DNA of 37,950 nt, taken from contig JAICOJ010000023.1 in NCBI GenBank assembly GCA_025930755.1, positions 1-37,950 of the forward strand. The letters run 5' to 3'. A model generated the notes under the pieces. The model was given only the letters and a program-made list of their open reading frames with translations, did not search any database and was not told where the DNA came from. The stretch's first letter is position 1. Each line of letters begins with the position of its first letter. Shown here one piece after another: positions 7,808 through 15,123 of this stretch. This DNA is from Gemmatimonadaceae bacterium. Lineage in GTDB: Bacteria; Gemmatimonadota; Gemmatimonadetes; Gemmatimonadales; Gemmatimonadaceae. A program made the translations under genes and the position numbers.

Positions 7808-8267
7808 AGTCGTCGAGATCCCCACACGCCACGATGGTCTGCAGGTTCGTCGGCGAGGCGTGCACGTTGATGATGTAATCCTTCGCCTCATCGAGCGTGT
7901 AGTTCAGAACCGTGTTCACCGACGCGGTTCCGTCGTTCGCAACGACGATCGGCGGATACCACGAGGCATCGCCGAAGATGCCCATGTCGTTGTCGCAGGT
8001 TCCTAGATGCACGTGCCACGGAAGCCGCTGGCCCGCCATCGCATTGGCGAGGTTGACGGACACCGTCGTCTTGCCGTCGGCCACGATTGCCTTGAACGAT
8101 CCTGTGATCGCCGAGCCGCCCCGTGGGCTGAGCGTCCCACTCCAGTCTTCGCCCTGCTTCGTCGGGGACTCGATGTCCACGTCGACTTCACCCGTCGCCT
8201 CGTTCGCGTGCGTACGCACGCAACCGACAACCGCGAAGGCCGCCATCGTGAGAATCATGCGACGCAT
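7806..8267 (-). CDS. CHRD/superoxide-dismutase-like lipoprotein
   Basis: A 153-residue exported lipoprotein. A short signal peptide ends at a lipobox with Cys16 (FAVVGC). The mature part is a beta-rich domain with histidine motifs LPWHVHLGTCDND and INVHASPTN and a closing VACGDL. The two cysteines in GTCDN and VACGD could form a disulfide. The pattern recalls CHRD and Cu/Zn-superoxide-dismutase-like folds, where H-V-H sits near a metal site, but I cannot show full metal ligands. A GAGGAG ribosome-binding site lies five bases upstream of the first ATG. It converges with the DUF155-like gene. Confidence 0.7.
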   Translation of the reverse strand: MRRMILTMAAFAVVGCVRTHANEATGEVDVDIESPTKQGEDWSGTLSPRGGSAITGSFKAIVADGKTTVSVNLANAMAGQRLPWHVHLGTCDNDMGIFGDASWYPPIVVANDGTASVNTVLNYTLDEAKDYIINVHASPTNLQTIVACGDLDD

Positions 8268-8424
8268 AAACGCTCCTCGTGTTTCTGGTCGAACGTCCTG
8301 CGTGTATGCAGGCCGCCGGAGCGGGAATAGGCAGTTTGTGCGCCAATTCCTACCGCGTTCGTCGGGTTTTATGGTGTTGCCGGGCGCCTACGACGTGATG
8401 GCCGTCACCAAGCGGGCGTCGGAG

Positions 8425-9255
8425 CTAGGCTGACCGGGCGCTGGGCTGGGAGAGGGTCTGATCGAGCCAGGCAGCGACATCGGCGGCGATCCGATCCCAC
8501 CCCGCTTCCCAGATGAGGAAGTGCGCATTGCCCGCGTATACTCGAAACGGCGCGTCGTACTTTCGCGCGACTCGGCGCTGGATGCGGGGCGGGATCGCGA
8601 CGTCGTCAGCACCGGCCACCACCAGCACGGGGCTGGTCACACGTTTCTCCTCGATCGCAATGCGACCGAAGGTGATTTCTCGGCCCACGCGACCGCTGGC
8701 GGGGGCCCAGAGCGGCACGAACGACGCGACCTCGGTGGGATCCACTCGGTTGAGGAAGAGATCAGCCGCATCTCGTGGATTGACGGTAATCGCGCGCGAG
8801 GTGAGCATCGCCGAGACGTGCTTGAGCTCCCGTCGGAACAATGGCCAACTGAGCAGGGGGATTCCGCGCGGTGGCACCGAGCTCAGCAGAATCACCGCCG
8901 CCGGAGACGCCGATTCCGCCGCCTTTTGCGCGACGAGACCCCCCATCGAATGCCCAACGAGTACGAGCGGTGCTCCAGGATGCCTCGCGCGTATGCCCGC
9001 CGTCGCATCGCGAACGTCGACGACGTAGTCCATCACCGAGACCTGCCCGAAATTCTCGATCGGCCGGCTTCCATGATGCCCCCGCAGGTTGAGCGCGTAC
9101 GCGGGGTGCCCCCGCGCGCTGAAGTACTGGAGCCATTTCGCGAAATACCACGCGCCGCCCATGATCCCGTGCACCATGAGCACTGGGGGCCGCGAGACGC
9201 GCGCGGGCAGCGAGACGTCGAGCAGTAGATCGCCGATGCTGGTGCTAGGAGCCAT
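8425..9255 (-). CDS. Alpha/beta hydrolase
   Basis: A 276-residue cytosolic alpha/beta-hydrolase. Visible elements are the oxyanion HG pair ([10 protein letters not shown], 26-34), the nucleophile elbow GHSMGG with Ser103, the acid in [12 protein letters not shown] (Asp217 or Asp218) and the catalytic His245 in [11 protein letters not shown]. Proteins of this shape act as esterases, lipases or thioesterases; the substrate is not evident. There is no signal peptide. The gene is divergent from the second ferredoxin gene with a 53-base spacer. Downstream, 157 bases with no repeat hairpin separate it from the CHRD-like lipoprotein gene in the same direction; I see nothing definite in that stretch. 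Confidence 0.88.
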   Translation of the reverse strand: MAPSTSIGDLLLDVSLPARVSRPPVLMVHGIMGGAWYFAKWLQYFSARGHPAYALNLRGHHGSRPIENFGQVSVMDYVVDVRDATAGIRARHPGAPLVLVGHSMGGLVAQKAAESASPAAVILLSSVPPRGIPLLSWPLFRRELKHVSAMLTSRAITVNPRDAADLFLNRVDPTEVASFVPLWAPASGRVGREITFGRIAIEEKRVTSPVLVVAGADDVAIPPRIQRRVARKYDAPFRVYAGNAHFLIWEAGWDRIAADVAAWLDQTLSQPSARSA

Positions 9256-9308
9256 CGCGCCACCTCACGTATCTTCCCATTCTCCCTCACGCAGATCGCG
9301 TTCTCGGC

Positions 9309-9614
9309 ATGGAGCCTTACGCTCGACACGTGTTGGTGTGCACTGGCGCCTTCTGCTCTCCCGAGCGCCGCGGCCGATCGCTCTACGCCTTGCTGCCGAC
9401 GTTGCTCGAGCGGGAAGGCTTACTGTTCGGCCCCACCCGGGTGAAGCGGGGCGAAACCCCCTGCCTCGGCGTCTGCACCGGCGGGCCGATCGTGGTCGTC
9501 TACCCGGAAGGTATATGGTACGGAGAGGTGACGCCGGCGCTCCTCGAGCGAATCGTGAGAGAGCACCTTCGCGATGGCCGGGTCATCGAGGAGGCCGTCA
9601 TTCACAGACTTTAA
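9309..9614 (+). CDS. Thioredoxin-like (2Fe-2S) ferredoxin, second copy
   Basis: A 101-residue paralogue of the protein encoded at 6269-6592. The ligands are probably Cys11, Cys16, Cys52 and Cys56 (VLVCTGAFC and [10 protein letters not shown]), followed by the shared signature [15 protein letters not shown]. The first cysteine pair has a four-residue spacing, against five in the other copy, and the C-terminus is shorter. It should be a soluble one-electron carrier. It stands alone, divergent from an alpha/beta hydrolase gene, and its TAA stop is the first part of a family C repeat. Confidence 0.88.
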   Translation: MEPYARHVLVCTGAFCSPERRGRSLYALLPTLLEREGLLFGPTRVKRGETPCLGVCTGGPIVVVYPEGIWYGEVTPALLERIVREHLRDGRVIEEAVIHRL

Positions 9615-9672
9615 CGGCAAAGGACGTCAGAAGTCAGAATTCTGTATTCTGACCTCTGACGGCTTTGCCGTT
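9613..9672. repeat. Inverted repeat, family C (ACGGCAAAG-capped)
   Basis: The left arm starts AACGGCAAAGGACGTCAGAA and the right arm ends TCTGACGGCTTTGCCGTT. The arms are about 28 bases with three or so mismatches around a short TCTGT-like loop. The left edge overlaps the ferredoxin TAA (TAACGGCAAAG). The right edge is five bases from the convergent htpX stop. It forms a shared 3' hairpin. Confidence 0.85.
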
Positions 9673-9677
9673 CCCTG

Positions 9678-10511
9678 TCACGCCGGAACGAGTGCGCGCA
9701 GCCGAGCCACGCGCTCGTCCGTCGACGGGTGCGTCGAAAACAGTCTCGTGAATCCGGAGCCGGTCGCCGCCAGTGGATTGACCTGCGCCAGCGGCGCGGC
9801 CGCCGGGGCGACGTGCATCGGGATCCGGCGCGAGTAGGCATCGAGCTTCTGGAGCGCGCTCGCGAGCGGCATTGGGCGCCCGGTGATCTGCGCCCCGACG
9901 GCATCCGCCTTGAACTCGCGCTGACGACTGATCGCGAACTGGATCATCATCGCCGCGAGCGGGGCGACCACGATCATGATGATGGTCGCCAGCGGATTCG
10001 AGTTCTCATCATCGCGTCCGCCGAAGAACATGGCCATGTAGGCGAGATTCGAGATCGCGCCGGCCATGGTTGCGGCGATCGTCTGCAGCAGCATGTCGCG
10101 GTTCTTGATGTGCGCCAGCTCGTGCGCGATGACGCCTTCCAGCTCATCGTTGCCAATGAGCTTCATGAGCCCGGCCGTGACGCACACGACCGACTTTTCC
10201 GGGGATCGCCCCGTCGCGAAGGCGTTCGGCTGCTCGTGCGGCGCGATGGCGACGAGCGGCATCGGCAGACCCGCGCGTTGGCGGAGCCGGTCCACCATCG
10301 CGTACAGCGCGGGCGCCTGTGACGCGTCGACGACCTGCGCGCGATACATCCGCAGCACCATCTTCGTGGACGCGAAGTACATGACGAAATTCATCAGGGC
10401 GGAGACGATGAGCATCGTCACCATTCCGCTCTGCCCGCCGAAATAGCTGCCCAGCGCGGCCAGCAGGCCGGTCAGCGCCGCCATCAGCGTGAAGACTTTC
10501 ACGTTGTTCAT
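9678..10511 (-). CDS. htpX: HtpX membrane zinc metalloprotease
   Basis: A 277-residue M48 family protease. Two N-terminal membrane helices (about 6-24 and 29-48) precede the zinc site H130-E-L-A-H134, and the third ligand Glu199 lies in SRQREFKADA. A central hydrophobic pair (about 143-165 and 174-193) completes the membrane topology. The C-terminus carries the usual FSTHPSTDERVARL. HtpX degrades damaged or misassembled membrane proteins from the cytoplasmic side, with or parallel to FtsH. An AGGAGG sits five bases before the ATG, which rejects the longer reading upstream. It is monocistronic and converges with the ferredoxin gene. Confidence 0.95.
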   Translation of the reverse strand: MNNVKVFTLMAALTGLLAALGSYFGGQSGMVTMLIVSALMNFVMYFASTKMVLRMYRAQVVDASQAPALYAMVDRLRQRAGLPMPLVAIAPHEQPNAFATGRSPEKSVVCVTAGLMKLIGNDELEGVIAHELAHIKNRDMLLQTIAATMAGAISNLAYMAMFFGGRDDENSNPLATIIMIVVAPLAAMMIQFAISRQREFKADAVGAQITGRPMPLASALQKLDAYSRRIPMHVAPAAAPLAQVNPLAATGSGFTRLFSTHPSTDERVARLRALVPA

Positions 10512-10748
10512 CGCAGCCTCCTGGACCCTGGATGTGCGAAAGGCGAGCCCTCGCGCATCCGGATGTGTATCCGACTGTGCAAAGGTCTCGCCTTGTCCCC
10601 GAGGGACCCGCGTGAGCCGTGCGCCCGTGATGTGAGCGCAGTCCTGACGACTCGCGCGCGCGGACACCGTCCGCGTAGCTACTCCCCTTCGACGTGAAAT
10701 CTAACCACGGGGGCGCAACCGCGAAATGTGCGCACCGCCGCTCGTGCG

Positions 10749-12221
10749 CTACGGGTCCTCCCGCTCCTTGCCCTTCTTCGGCTTCGGCAGCTTCGGAAGC
10801 GCTGGCTCCATCTTCGTCCACAGGACGATCGCTCCACAGCTTCCGCTCCAGTATTCGACCGGCGCCTGCGTCGCACTGGTGTAGACCTCGATCGCTTCCA
10901 GCGAGTTCACCGTCGCGAGAAAATCGATGTCCTCGCTCGAGCCGAGTCGATGGCCATCCATGTACACGGTTGGACGGCACGGCCCCGACATGTTCTCGCC
11001 GCGCGCGAAGGTGACCACGTCGCTTCCCTGCGTCGTGTAGACGCGAACGCCGGGCACTCGCCGGAGCACATCGGTCACGCGCGAGGCGGCGCTCCGCTCG
11101 AGCTCGTCGCGCATGATGAAGTGTCCCCACCCGCGCCGGCGCCGCTGCTCGATCTCCGACTGGCGACGGGAGTACAGAGTCCGCGCCGTCACGCGGACCG
11201 CGTCGAGCATCCGCACCGGCTTCTCGAGGACGACGTCCACGGACGTTGGCGCCCGCGAGGCGAGATGCACTGGAATCTGCTGCGGCGCGAAGCCAATGCG
11301 GCGGACCTCCAGCGCATGCGTTCCCACCGGCAGGCTCGCGATCTCGAATCGGCCCGACGCGTCGGTTCGCGTCGTCAGTCCGGTATGCCACACCTCGACG
11401 ATGGCGTCGGTCACCGGCCGGCCGGCCTCGTTGAGCACGGTGCCGCTGAGCCGCCCGGGCCCGCGCAGCAGCGTATCCATGCGTGCGCGGCCCTCAGTGA
11501 CCTCGCCCGCGAGCGTCAGGAACGTAGAGCCCTCGGCGACGGCGAGGTCGCGTCGTACGATCGAGCGTGCGGCGAGGCCCACCTCGAGGCGCCCCGTCGT
11601 GCGCTGATCCAGCCGTGCCTCGAGCGATACCTCACCCCCCGACGGCAGTCCGCAGAGGGCATATGACCCGCCCGCCCCCGTGTTCGTTCGCGCGCCTTGC
11701 CGCTCCACGGTGAAGCGCTCGGCAATGACGAGGTCGACCCAATGCGCCGTCACGGTCACGTTCGGGAGCGGCGCGCCCGTATCCGGGTCGCGAACCTCGC
11801 CCACGATGACGGCCGAGGAATCGAACGGAGGTAACCCGGGACACAGGGCCGCGATGACTCGCTCGGTAGCCGGGAGGCCGAGCTCCACGCGCTCGGGATC
11901 ACGCGCGCCGAGGGTAACGCGGCGCACCGGTGCCTGGACGGCAAGCGAATCCACGGCGGGATGGAAGAAGCTCGCGAAGTACTCCCCAGGGACCACCGAG
12001 TCGATGCGGTAGCGGCCGCGCGAGTCGGTGACGCCCGATCGCGCCTCGTGCACGGCATTGGTGCGAACGAACTGCACGAGGGCGTCGACAAGCGGCCGCT
12101 TGGCGATGCTGTCGTAGACCTCGCCCACGACCGAAATGTGGGGACCGGCGGCGCGCTCCTGCGCCAGGAGAATGGCCGGCGCGGCCAACAGCGCGCAGGC
12201 GAGCGGGAGACGAGCAATCAT
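10749..12221 (-). CDS. Secreted carboxypeptidase-regulatory / TonB-plug domain protein
   Basis: A 490-residue exported protein with a signal peptide (1-20, cleavage after ILLAQ). Three carboxypeptidase-regulatory-like beta-sandwich domains follow (about 28-105, 138-215 and 270-345; the openings VVGEVYDS, IVGEVRDP and LSGTVLNE mark them). A TonB-receptor plug-like domain (about 375-480) comes next, with VTDVLRRVPGVRV and a cysteine pair in GPCRPTVYMDG and GSCGAIVLW. The chain ends soon after with a lysine-rich tail and no beta barrel, so it cannot be a transporter by itself. It may be a periplasmic or surface binding module. The 237 bases between it and htpX contain only a small CGCGGAC/GTCCGCG hairpin (10659-10675). 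Confidence 0.8.
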   Translation of the reverse strand: MIARLPLACALLAAPAILLAQERAAGPHISVVGEVYDSIAKRPLVDALVQFVRTNAVHEARSGVTDSRGRYRIDSVVPGEYFASFFHPAVDSLAVQAPVRRVTLGARDPERVELGLPATERVIAALCPGLPPFDSSAVIVGEVRDPDTGAPLPNVTVTAHWVDLVIAERFTVERQGARTNTGAGGSYALCGLPSGGEVSLEARLDQRTTGRLEVGLAARSIVRRDLAVAEGSTFLTLAGEVTEGRARMDTLLRGPGRLSGTVLNEAGRPVTDAIVEVWHTGLTTRTDASGRFEIASLPVGTHALEVRRIGFAPQQIPVHLASRAPTSVDVVLEKPVRMLDAVRVTARTLYSRRQSEIEQRRRRGWGHFIMRDELERSAASRVTDVLRRVPGVRVYTTQGSDVVTFARGENMSGPCRPTVYMDGHRLGSSEDIDFLATVNSLEAIEVYTSATQAPVEYWSGSCGAIVLWTKMEPALPKLPKPKKGKEREDP

Positions 12222-12290
12222 AGAGGCACCGCAAATCGGCAGGAATACCTAACAGCAGTATCCCATTTATTGGCCGGGCGACGGACGCCG

Positions 12291-12599
12291 TCAAGGGCCG
12301 CGGCGCCCTCGCTTCTCGAGCTCCTGTCTCACCGCCCGAAGATGTCGAGGCCACACATGTGCGGCGTATCGAAAGAAGTTTTCGCGCGCCACCTCGTCAT
12401 CCGCGAGATATTCGGCGAGTGTGCGGTGCCCCTTGAGTACGTTGCAGGGCGCACATGCCGTCACTATGTTGCCCGCCGTGCGGTCTCCTCCGCGTAGGCG
12501 CGGCTGCACGTGATCGAGCGTCAGCGCCGCCGGCGGATGCACCCGCCCGCAGTACACGCACCTGAACTCGTCCCGCGCGAAAATCTCCTCACGCGTCAT
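12291..12599 (-). CDS. HNH endonuclease
   Basis: A 102-residue protein with a compact HNH nuclease fold. It has Cys14-x2-Cys17 (FRCVYCGR), the LDH motif with His30 (ALTLDHVQPRLRGGD), Asn44 (AGNIV) and Cys49-x2-Cys52 (ACAPCN) followed by KGHRT. This is the typical zinc-stabilised HNH arrangement; the enzyme should nick or cut DNA with one metal ion. Its biological role is unknown. The start is fixed by GGAGG seven bases upstream. The start codon shares bases with a gene on the other strand (CATG). A similar protein is encoded at 23818-24219. Confidence 0.85.
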   Translation of the reverse strand: MTREEIFARDEFRCVYCGRVHPPAALTLDHVQPRLRGGDRTAGNIVTACAPCNVLKGHRTLAEYLADDEVARENFFRYAAHVWPRHLRAVRQELEKRGRRGP

Positions 12600-12921
12600 G
12601 GTTGAACCTCCGGAGTCGCGTCGCTCGATCGTGCGAGTCGCGCGCCGATTTCTTCTCGATCCCTCGACGGACGGCGTGCCTCCGACCCCGGAGGACGTGC
12701 CGCCCCGTCTCACCCCTGCCGCCCTCGACGAGGTCCGACGCATGTCCCGCTCCCGCGAACGCATCCTCGCCAACCTCGATGACATGTACCGCGAGGCCTT
12801 CGAGCGCGCGAAGGCGACGAACGATCAATCGCAGATGACCGCGCTCGATTTCGCGTACCGCCGTGAGCAGCTCTACTTCGAGATTCTGCTGGACATTCGG
12901 GATGGACTGGAGAGGAAGTAG
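12598..12921 (+). CDS. Hypothetical helical protein, divergent from HNH gene
   Basis: A 107-residue protein of unknown family. The N-terminal 45 residues are basic then proline-rich (VPPTPEDVPPRLTP). The C-terminal 60 residues look like two amphipathic helices (RERILANLDDMYREAFERAK and YRREQLYFEILLDIRDGLE). The first ATG overlaps the HNH start by two bases and has no ribosome-binding site. A second ATG at 12742 has a GAGG upstream and would give a 59-residue helical protein. Third-position GC is moderate before 12742, so the longer form is possible but less certain. The stop is directly followed by the amidohydrolase region. Confidence 0.5.
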   Translation: MVEPPESRRSIVRVARRFLLDPSTDGVPPTPEDVPPRLTPAALDEVRRMSRSRERILANLDDMYREAFERAKATNDQSQMTALDFAYRREQLYFEILLDIRDGLERK

Positions 12922-12925
12922 GTGT

Positions 12926-13000
12926 TCGGGGTCCTCGAGGTCCTCAGGATGTTAGATGCTCTGGGGTTTCGGACCCTGAGGACCCTGAGGACCCTGGCCA
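12926..13000. repeat. Nonamer inverted repeat (family F) read into a signal peptide
   Basis: GGGGTCCTCGAGGTCCTCAGG (about 12927-12947 with one junction base) opposes CGGACCCTGAGGACCCTGAGG (from 12970). The right side consists of three ACCCTGAGG-type 9-nt units. The left edge is five bases after the stop of the preceding gene. The right arm is inside the reading frame of the amidohydrolase lipoprotein and encodes its RTLRTLRTL segment. Confidence 0.65.
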
Positions 13001-14661
13001 CCCTCACCACCCTTCTCCTCACGACCAGCTGCGCCAGCGCGCCCATGACTACCCCTGCCGTGACGCCCGCCGTCGTCAACGCACGGGCGTGGACCGGGGA
13101 TCCCCGGCGTCCGTGGGCCGACGCGATCGCGGTGGAGGGGGAGCGGATCGCGGCGGTCGGCTCGAGCGCGGAAATTCGGAAGCTCGCCGGGGCGAGCGCG
13201 AGAATCATCGATGCGCGCGGCATGATGATCGTTCCCGGCTTCATCGATTCGCACATCCACTTCATCGACGGTGGATTTGGTCTCGCGTCGGTGCAGCTGC
13301 GCGATGCCAGGACGCCATCGGAGTTCATCGCCCGCATCAAGGCGTTCGCCGCCTCGGCGCCGCCCGGGACGTGGATCACCGAAGGCAACTGGGACCACGA
13401 GCTCTGGGGTGGTGAGCTGCCGCGGCGTGACTGGATCGACTCCATCACGCCGAACATTCCGGTGTGGGTGCAGCGGCTGGATGGACACATGGGGCTGGCC
13501 AATGGCGCAGCCCTTCGCGCCGCGGGGGTGACGCGCGCGACCCCGGACGTCGATGGCGGGACCATCGTGCGCGACGTTAATGGCGAGCCGACCGGGATCT
13601 TCAAGGACAACGCGACCGGATTGATCGGTCGCGTCATCCCGCCTCCGACGAACGAACAGATGCAGCGCGCACTCGATGCCGCCATGCGCTTCGTGGCGGA
13701 GCAGGGCGTCACGTCCGTGCACCACATGGGGACCTGGAGCGAGCTGGCCGCCTTCGAGCGCGCCCACGATTCGGGACGCTTGCGCACGCGCATCTACGCG
13801 GCGGTCCCGCTCTCGTCGTGGGAGCGGCTGCGTGACACCGTTGCTGCACGCGGTCGAGGCGATGCCTGGCTCAAGCGCGGCGTTCTCAAAGCGTACGTCG
13901 ATGGGTCGCTCGGGTCGCACACGGCGGCATTCTTCGAGCCGTTCACCGATGCACCGAACGACCGAGGCCTGCTGGTGAGCGCGCCTGACGACCTGTACGC
14001 CTGGGTGTCAGGGGCCGATCGCGCCGGCCTTCACGTCGCCGTGCACGCCATCGGCGACCGCGCGATCAATCTGATTCTCGGCATCTTCGAGCGCGTCGCG
14101 AAGGAAAATGGCGGTCGCGATCGGCGATTTCGCGTCGAGCACGCCCAGCACATCGCGCCGGCGGACATCCCACGGTTCGCGACGCTCGGCGTGGTCCCGA
14201 GCATGCAACCCTATCACGCGATCGATGACGGGCGCTGGGCCGACCGGGTCATCGGCGCGGAGCGTTCTCGCACGACGTACGCGTTTCGCTCTCTGCTCGA
14301 CGCGCGAGCGCGTCTCGCGTTCGGGAGCGACTGGTACGTCGCCCCGCCGACGCCGCTCGAAGGCATCTATGCAGCAGTGACGCGCCGGACCATCGACGAA
14401 AAACAGCCGGGCGGCTGGGTGCCCGAGCAGAAGATCACGGTCGATGAAGCGCTTCGCGCGTACACACTCGGCGCGGCCTACGCGGAGTTCGCCGAGGCGG
14501 AGAAGGGATCACTGGAGCGCGGCAAGCTCGCCGACTTTGTCGTCATCGACCGCGATCTCACCCGGATTCCGCCGGAAACCATTCGGGATGCGCGGGTCAT
14601 GATGACCCTGGTAGGGGGTCAGGTGGTCTTCAACCGACTGGACACGGGAGAGACGCCATGA
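12949..14661 (+). CDS. YtcJ-like metal-dependent amidohydrolase, lipoprotein
   Basis: A 570-residue Amidohydro_3 family enzyme. The lipoprotein signal ends at Cys28 (LLLTTSC). The metal site is visible as DSHIHF (His102 and His104), then VHAIGDRA, EHAQHI and GSDWYVAPP, in the family order. These TIM-barrel enzymes hydrolyse C-N bonds of diverse substrates; the substrate is not predictable. A GTG at 12922, directly after the previous stop and with AGAGG upstream, would add nine residues. Either start places repeat-encoded residues (RTLRTLRTL) in the signal peptide. The stop overlaps the next gene as ATGA. Confidence 0.88.
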   Translation: MLDALGFRTLRTLRTLATLTTLLLTTSCASAPMTTPAVTPAVVNARAWTGDPRRPWADAIAVEGERIAAVGSSAEIRKLAGASARIIDARGMMIVPGFIDSHIHFIDGGFGLASVQLRDARTPSEFIARIKAFAASAPPGTWITEGNWDHELWGGELPRRDWIDSITPNIPVWVQRLDGHMGLANGAALRAAGVTRATPDVDGGTIVRDVNGEPTGIFKDNATGLIGRVIPPPTNEQMQRALDAAMRFVAEQGVTSVHHMGTWSELAAFERAHDSGRLRTRIYAAVPLSSWERLRDTVAARGRGDAWLKRGVLKAYVDGSLGSHTAAFFEPFTDAPNDRGLLVSAPDDLYAWVSGADRAGLHVAVHAIGDRAINLILGIFERVAKENGGRDRRFRVEHAQHIAPADIPRFATLGVVPSMQPYHAIDDGRWADRVIGAERSRTTYAFRSLLDARARLAFGSDWYVAPPTPLEGIYAAVTRRTIDEKQPGGWVPEQKITVDEALRAYTLGAAYAEFAEAEKGSLERGKLADFVVIDRDLTRIPPETIRDARVMMTLVGGQVVFNRLDTGETP

Positions 14662-15064
14662 GACTGACTCACGCCTGGGCATTTGCGGCGGTACTCGTTG
14701 CGGGGTGCGCCCGGCAGGAGGAGCCGCCCGCAGTCGAGACACCCTCGACCAGCCAGGAGGGAAGCGAAGCTCGCGTTCGCGAGCTCGAGCAACAGGCGCG
14801 GGCGCTGGCGAAGACGGAGGGGTGCGATCAGGCGAATCAATGCGCAACCGCCCCGGTGGGCGCCAAGGCATGCGGGGGCCTCGCACCTATCTCGTCTATT
14901 GCAAGACCACGACTGACGAGGCCGCCCTGTTGCGCGCACTCGATGAGCTGAAGCGCGCCGAGGAAGCGTACAACCAGTCGGCTGGAATGGTGTCGGACTG
15001 CATGTTCGTGACACCGCCCGCGGTGCGTGTTGACGGCGGGGTCTGTCGGGCGGCGACACCCTGA
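14658..15064 (+). pseudogene. Small cysteine-containing lipoprotein with a -1 base frameshift
   Basis: Frame 1 gives a lipoprotein signal (MRLTHAWAFAAVLVAGC, lipobox Cys17), then EQQARALAKTEGCDQANQCATAPVG-like sequence up to AKACGG. It then turns into unlikely sequence and stops near 14951. Another frame continues from the same point as PRTYLVYCKTTTDEAALLRALDELKRAEEAYNQ-type helical sequence to a stop at 15064. The switch lies at a run of five G (14874-14878); one added G restores a continuous 135-residue protein with evenly spaced cysteines. This may be a sequencing or assembly error, a true mutation or a phase-variable tract. The function is unknown. It is translationally coupled (ATGA) to the amidohydrolase gene. 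Confidence 0.7.
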
Positions 15065-15089
15065 CGAGCCGCACCGGCCGTACAGGCGA

Positions 15090-15121
15090 AGTCACCTCGA
15101 CACCCTCGACGACCTGGGCGA
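15090..15121. repeat. Half-copy of family B repeat
   Basis: GTCACCTCGACACCCTCGACGACCTGGGCGAC-like sequence repeats the CTCGACGAC nonamer of family B. No complementary purine arm precedes it within the 59-base gap. It lies directly before the SARP regulator stop (15124), between two convergent genes, where full copies occur elsewhere. Confidence 0.5.
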
Positions 15122-15123
15122 CG

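Noticed and set aside
8368-8433. Short open frame before the alpha/beta hydrolase end
   Set aside because: It encodes only about 20 residues, overlaps the hydrolase stop on the other strand and has no ribosome-binding site.
10659-10675. CGCGGAC/GTCCGCG hairpin as terminator of the plug protein gene
   Set aside because: The stem is seven pairs with no T-tract, and it lies over 70 bases from the stop; such stems are common at this GC content.
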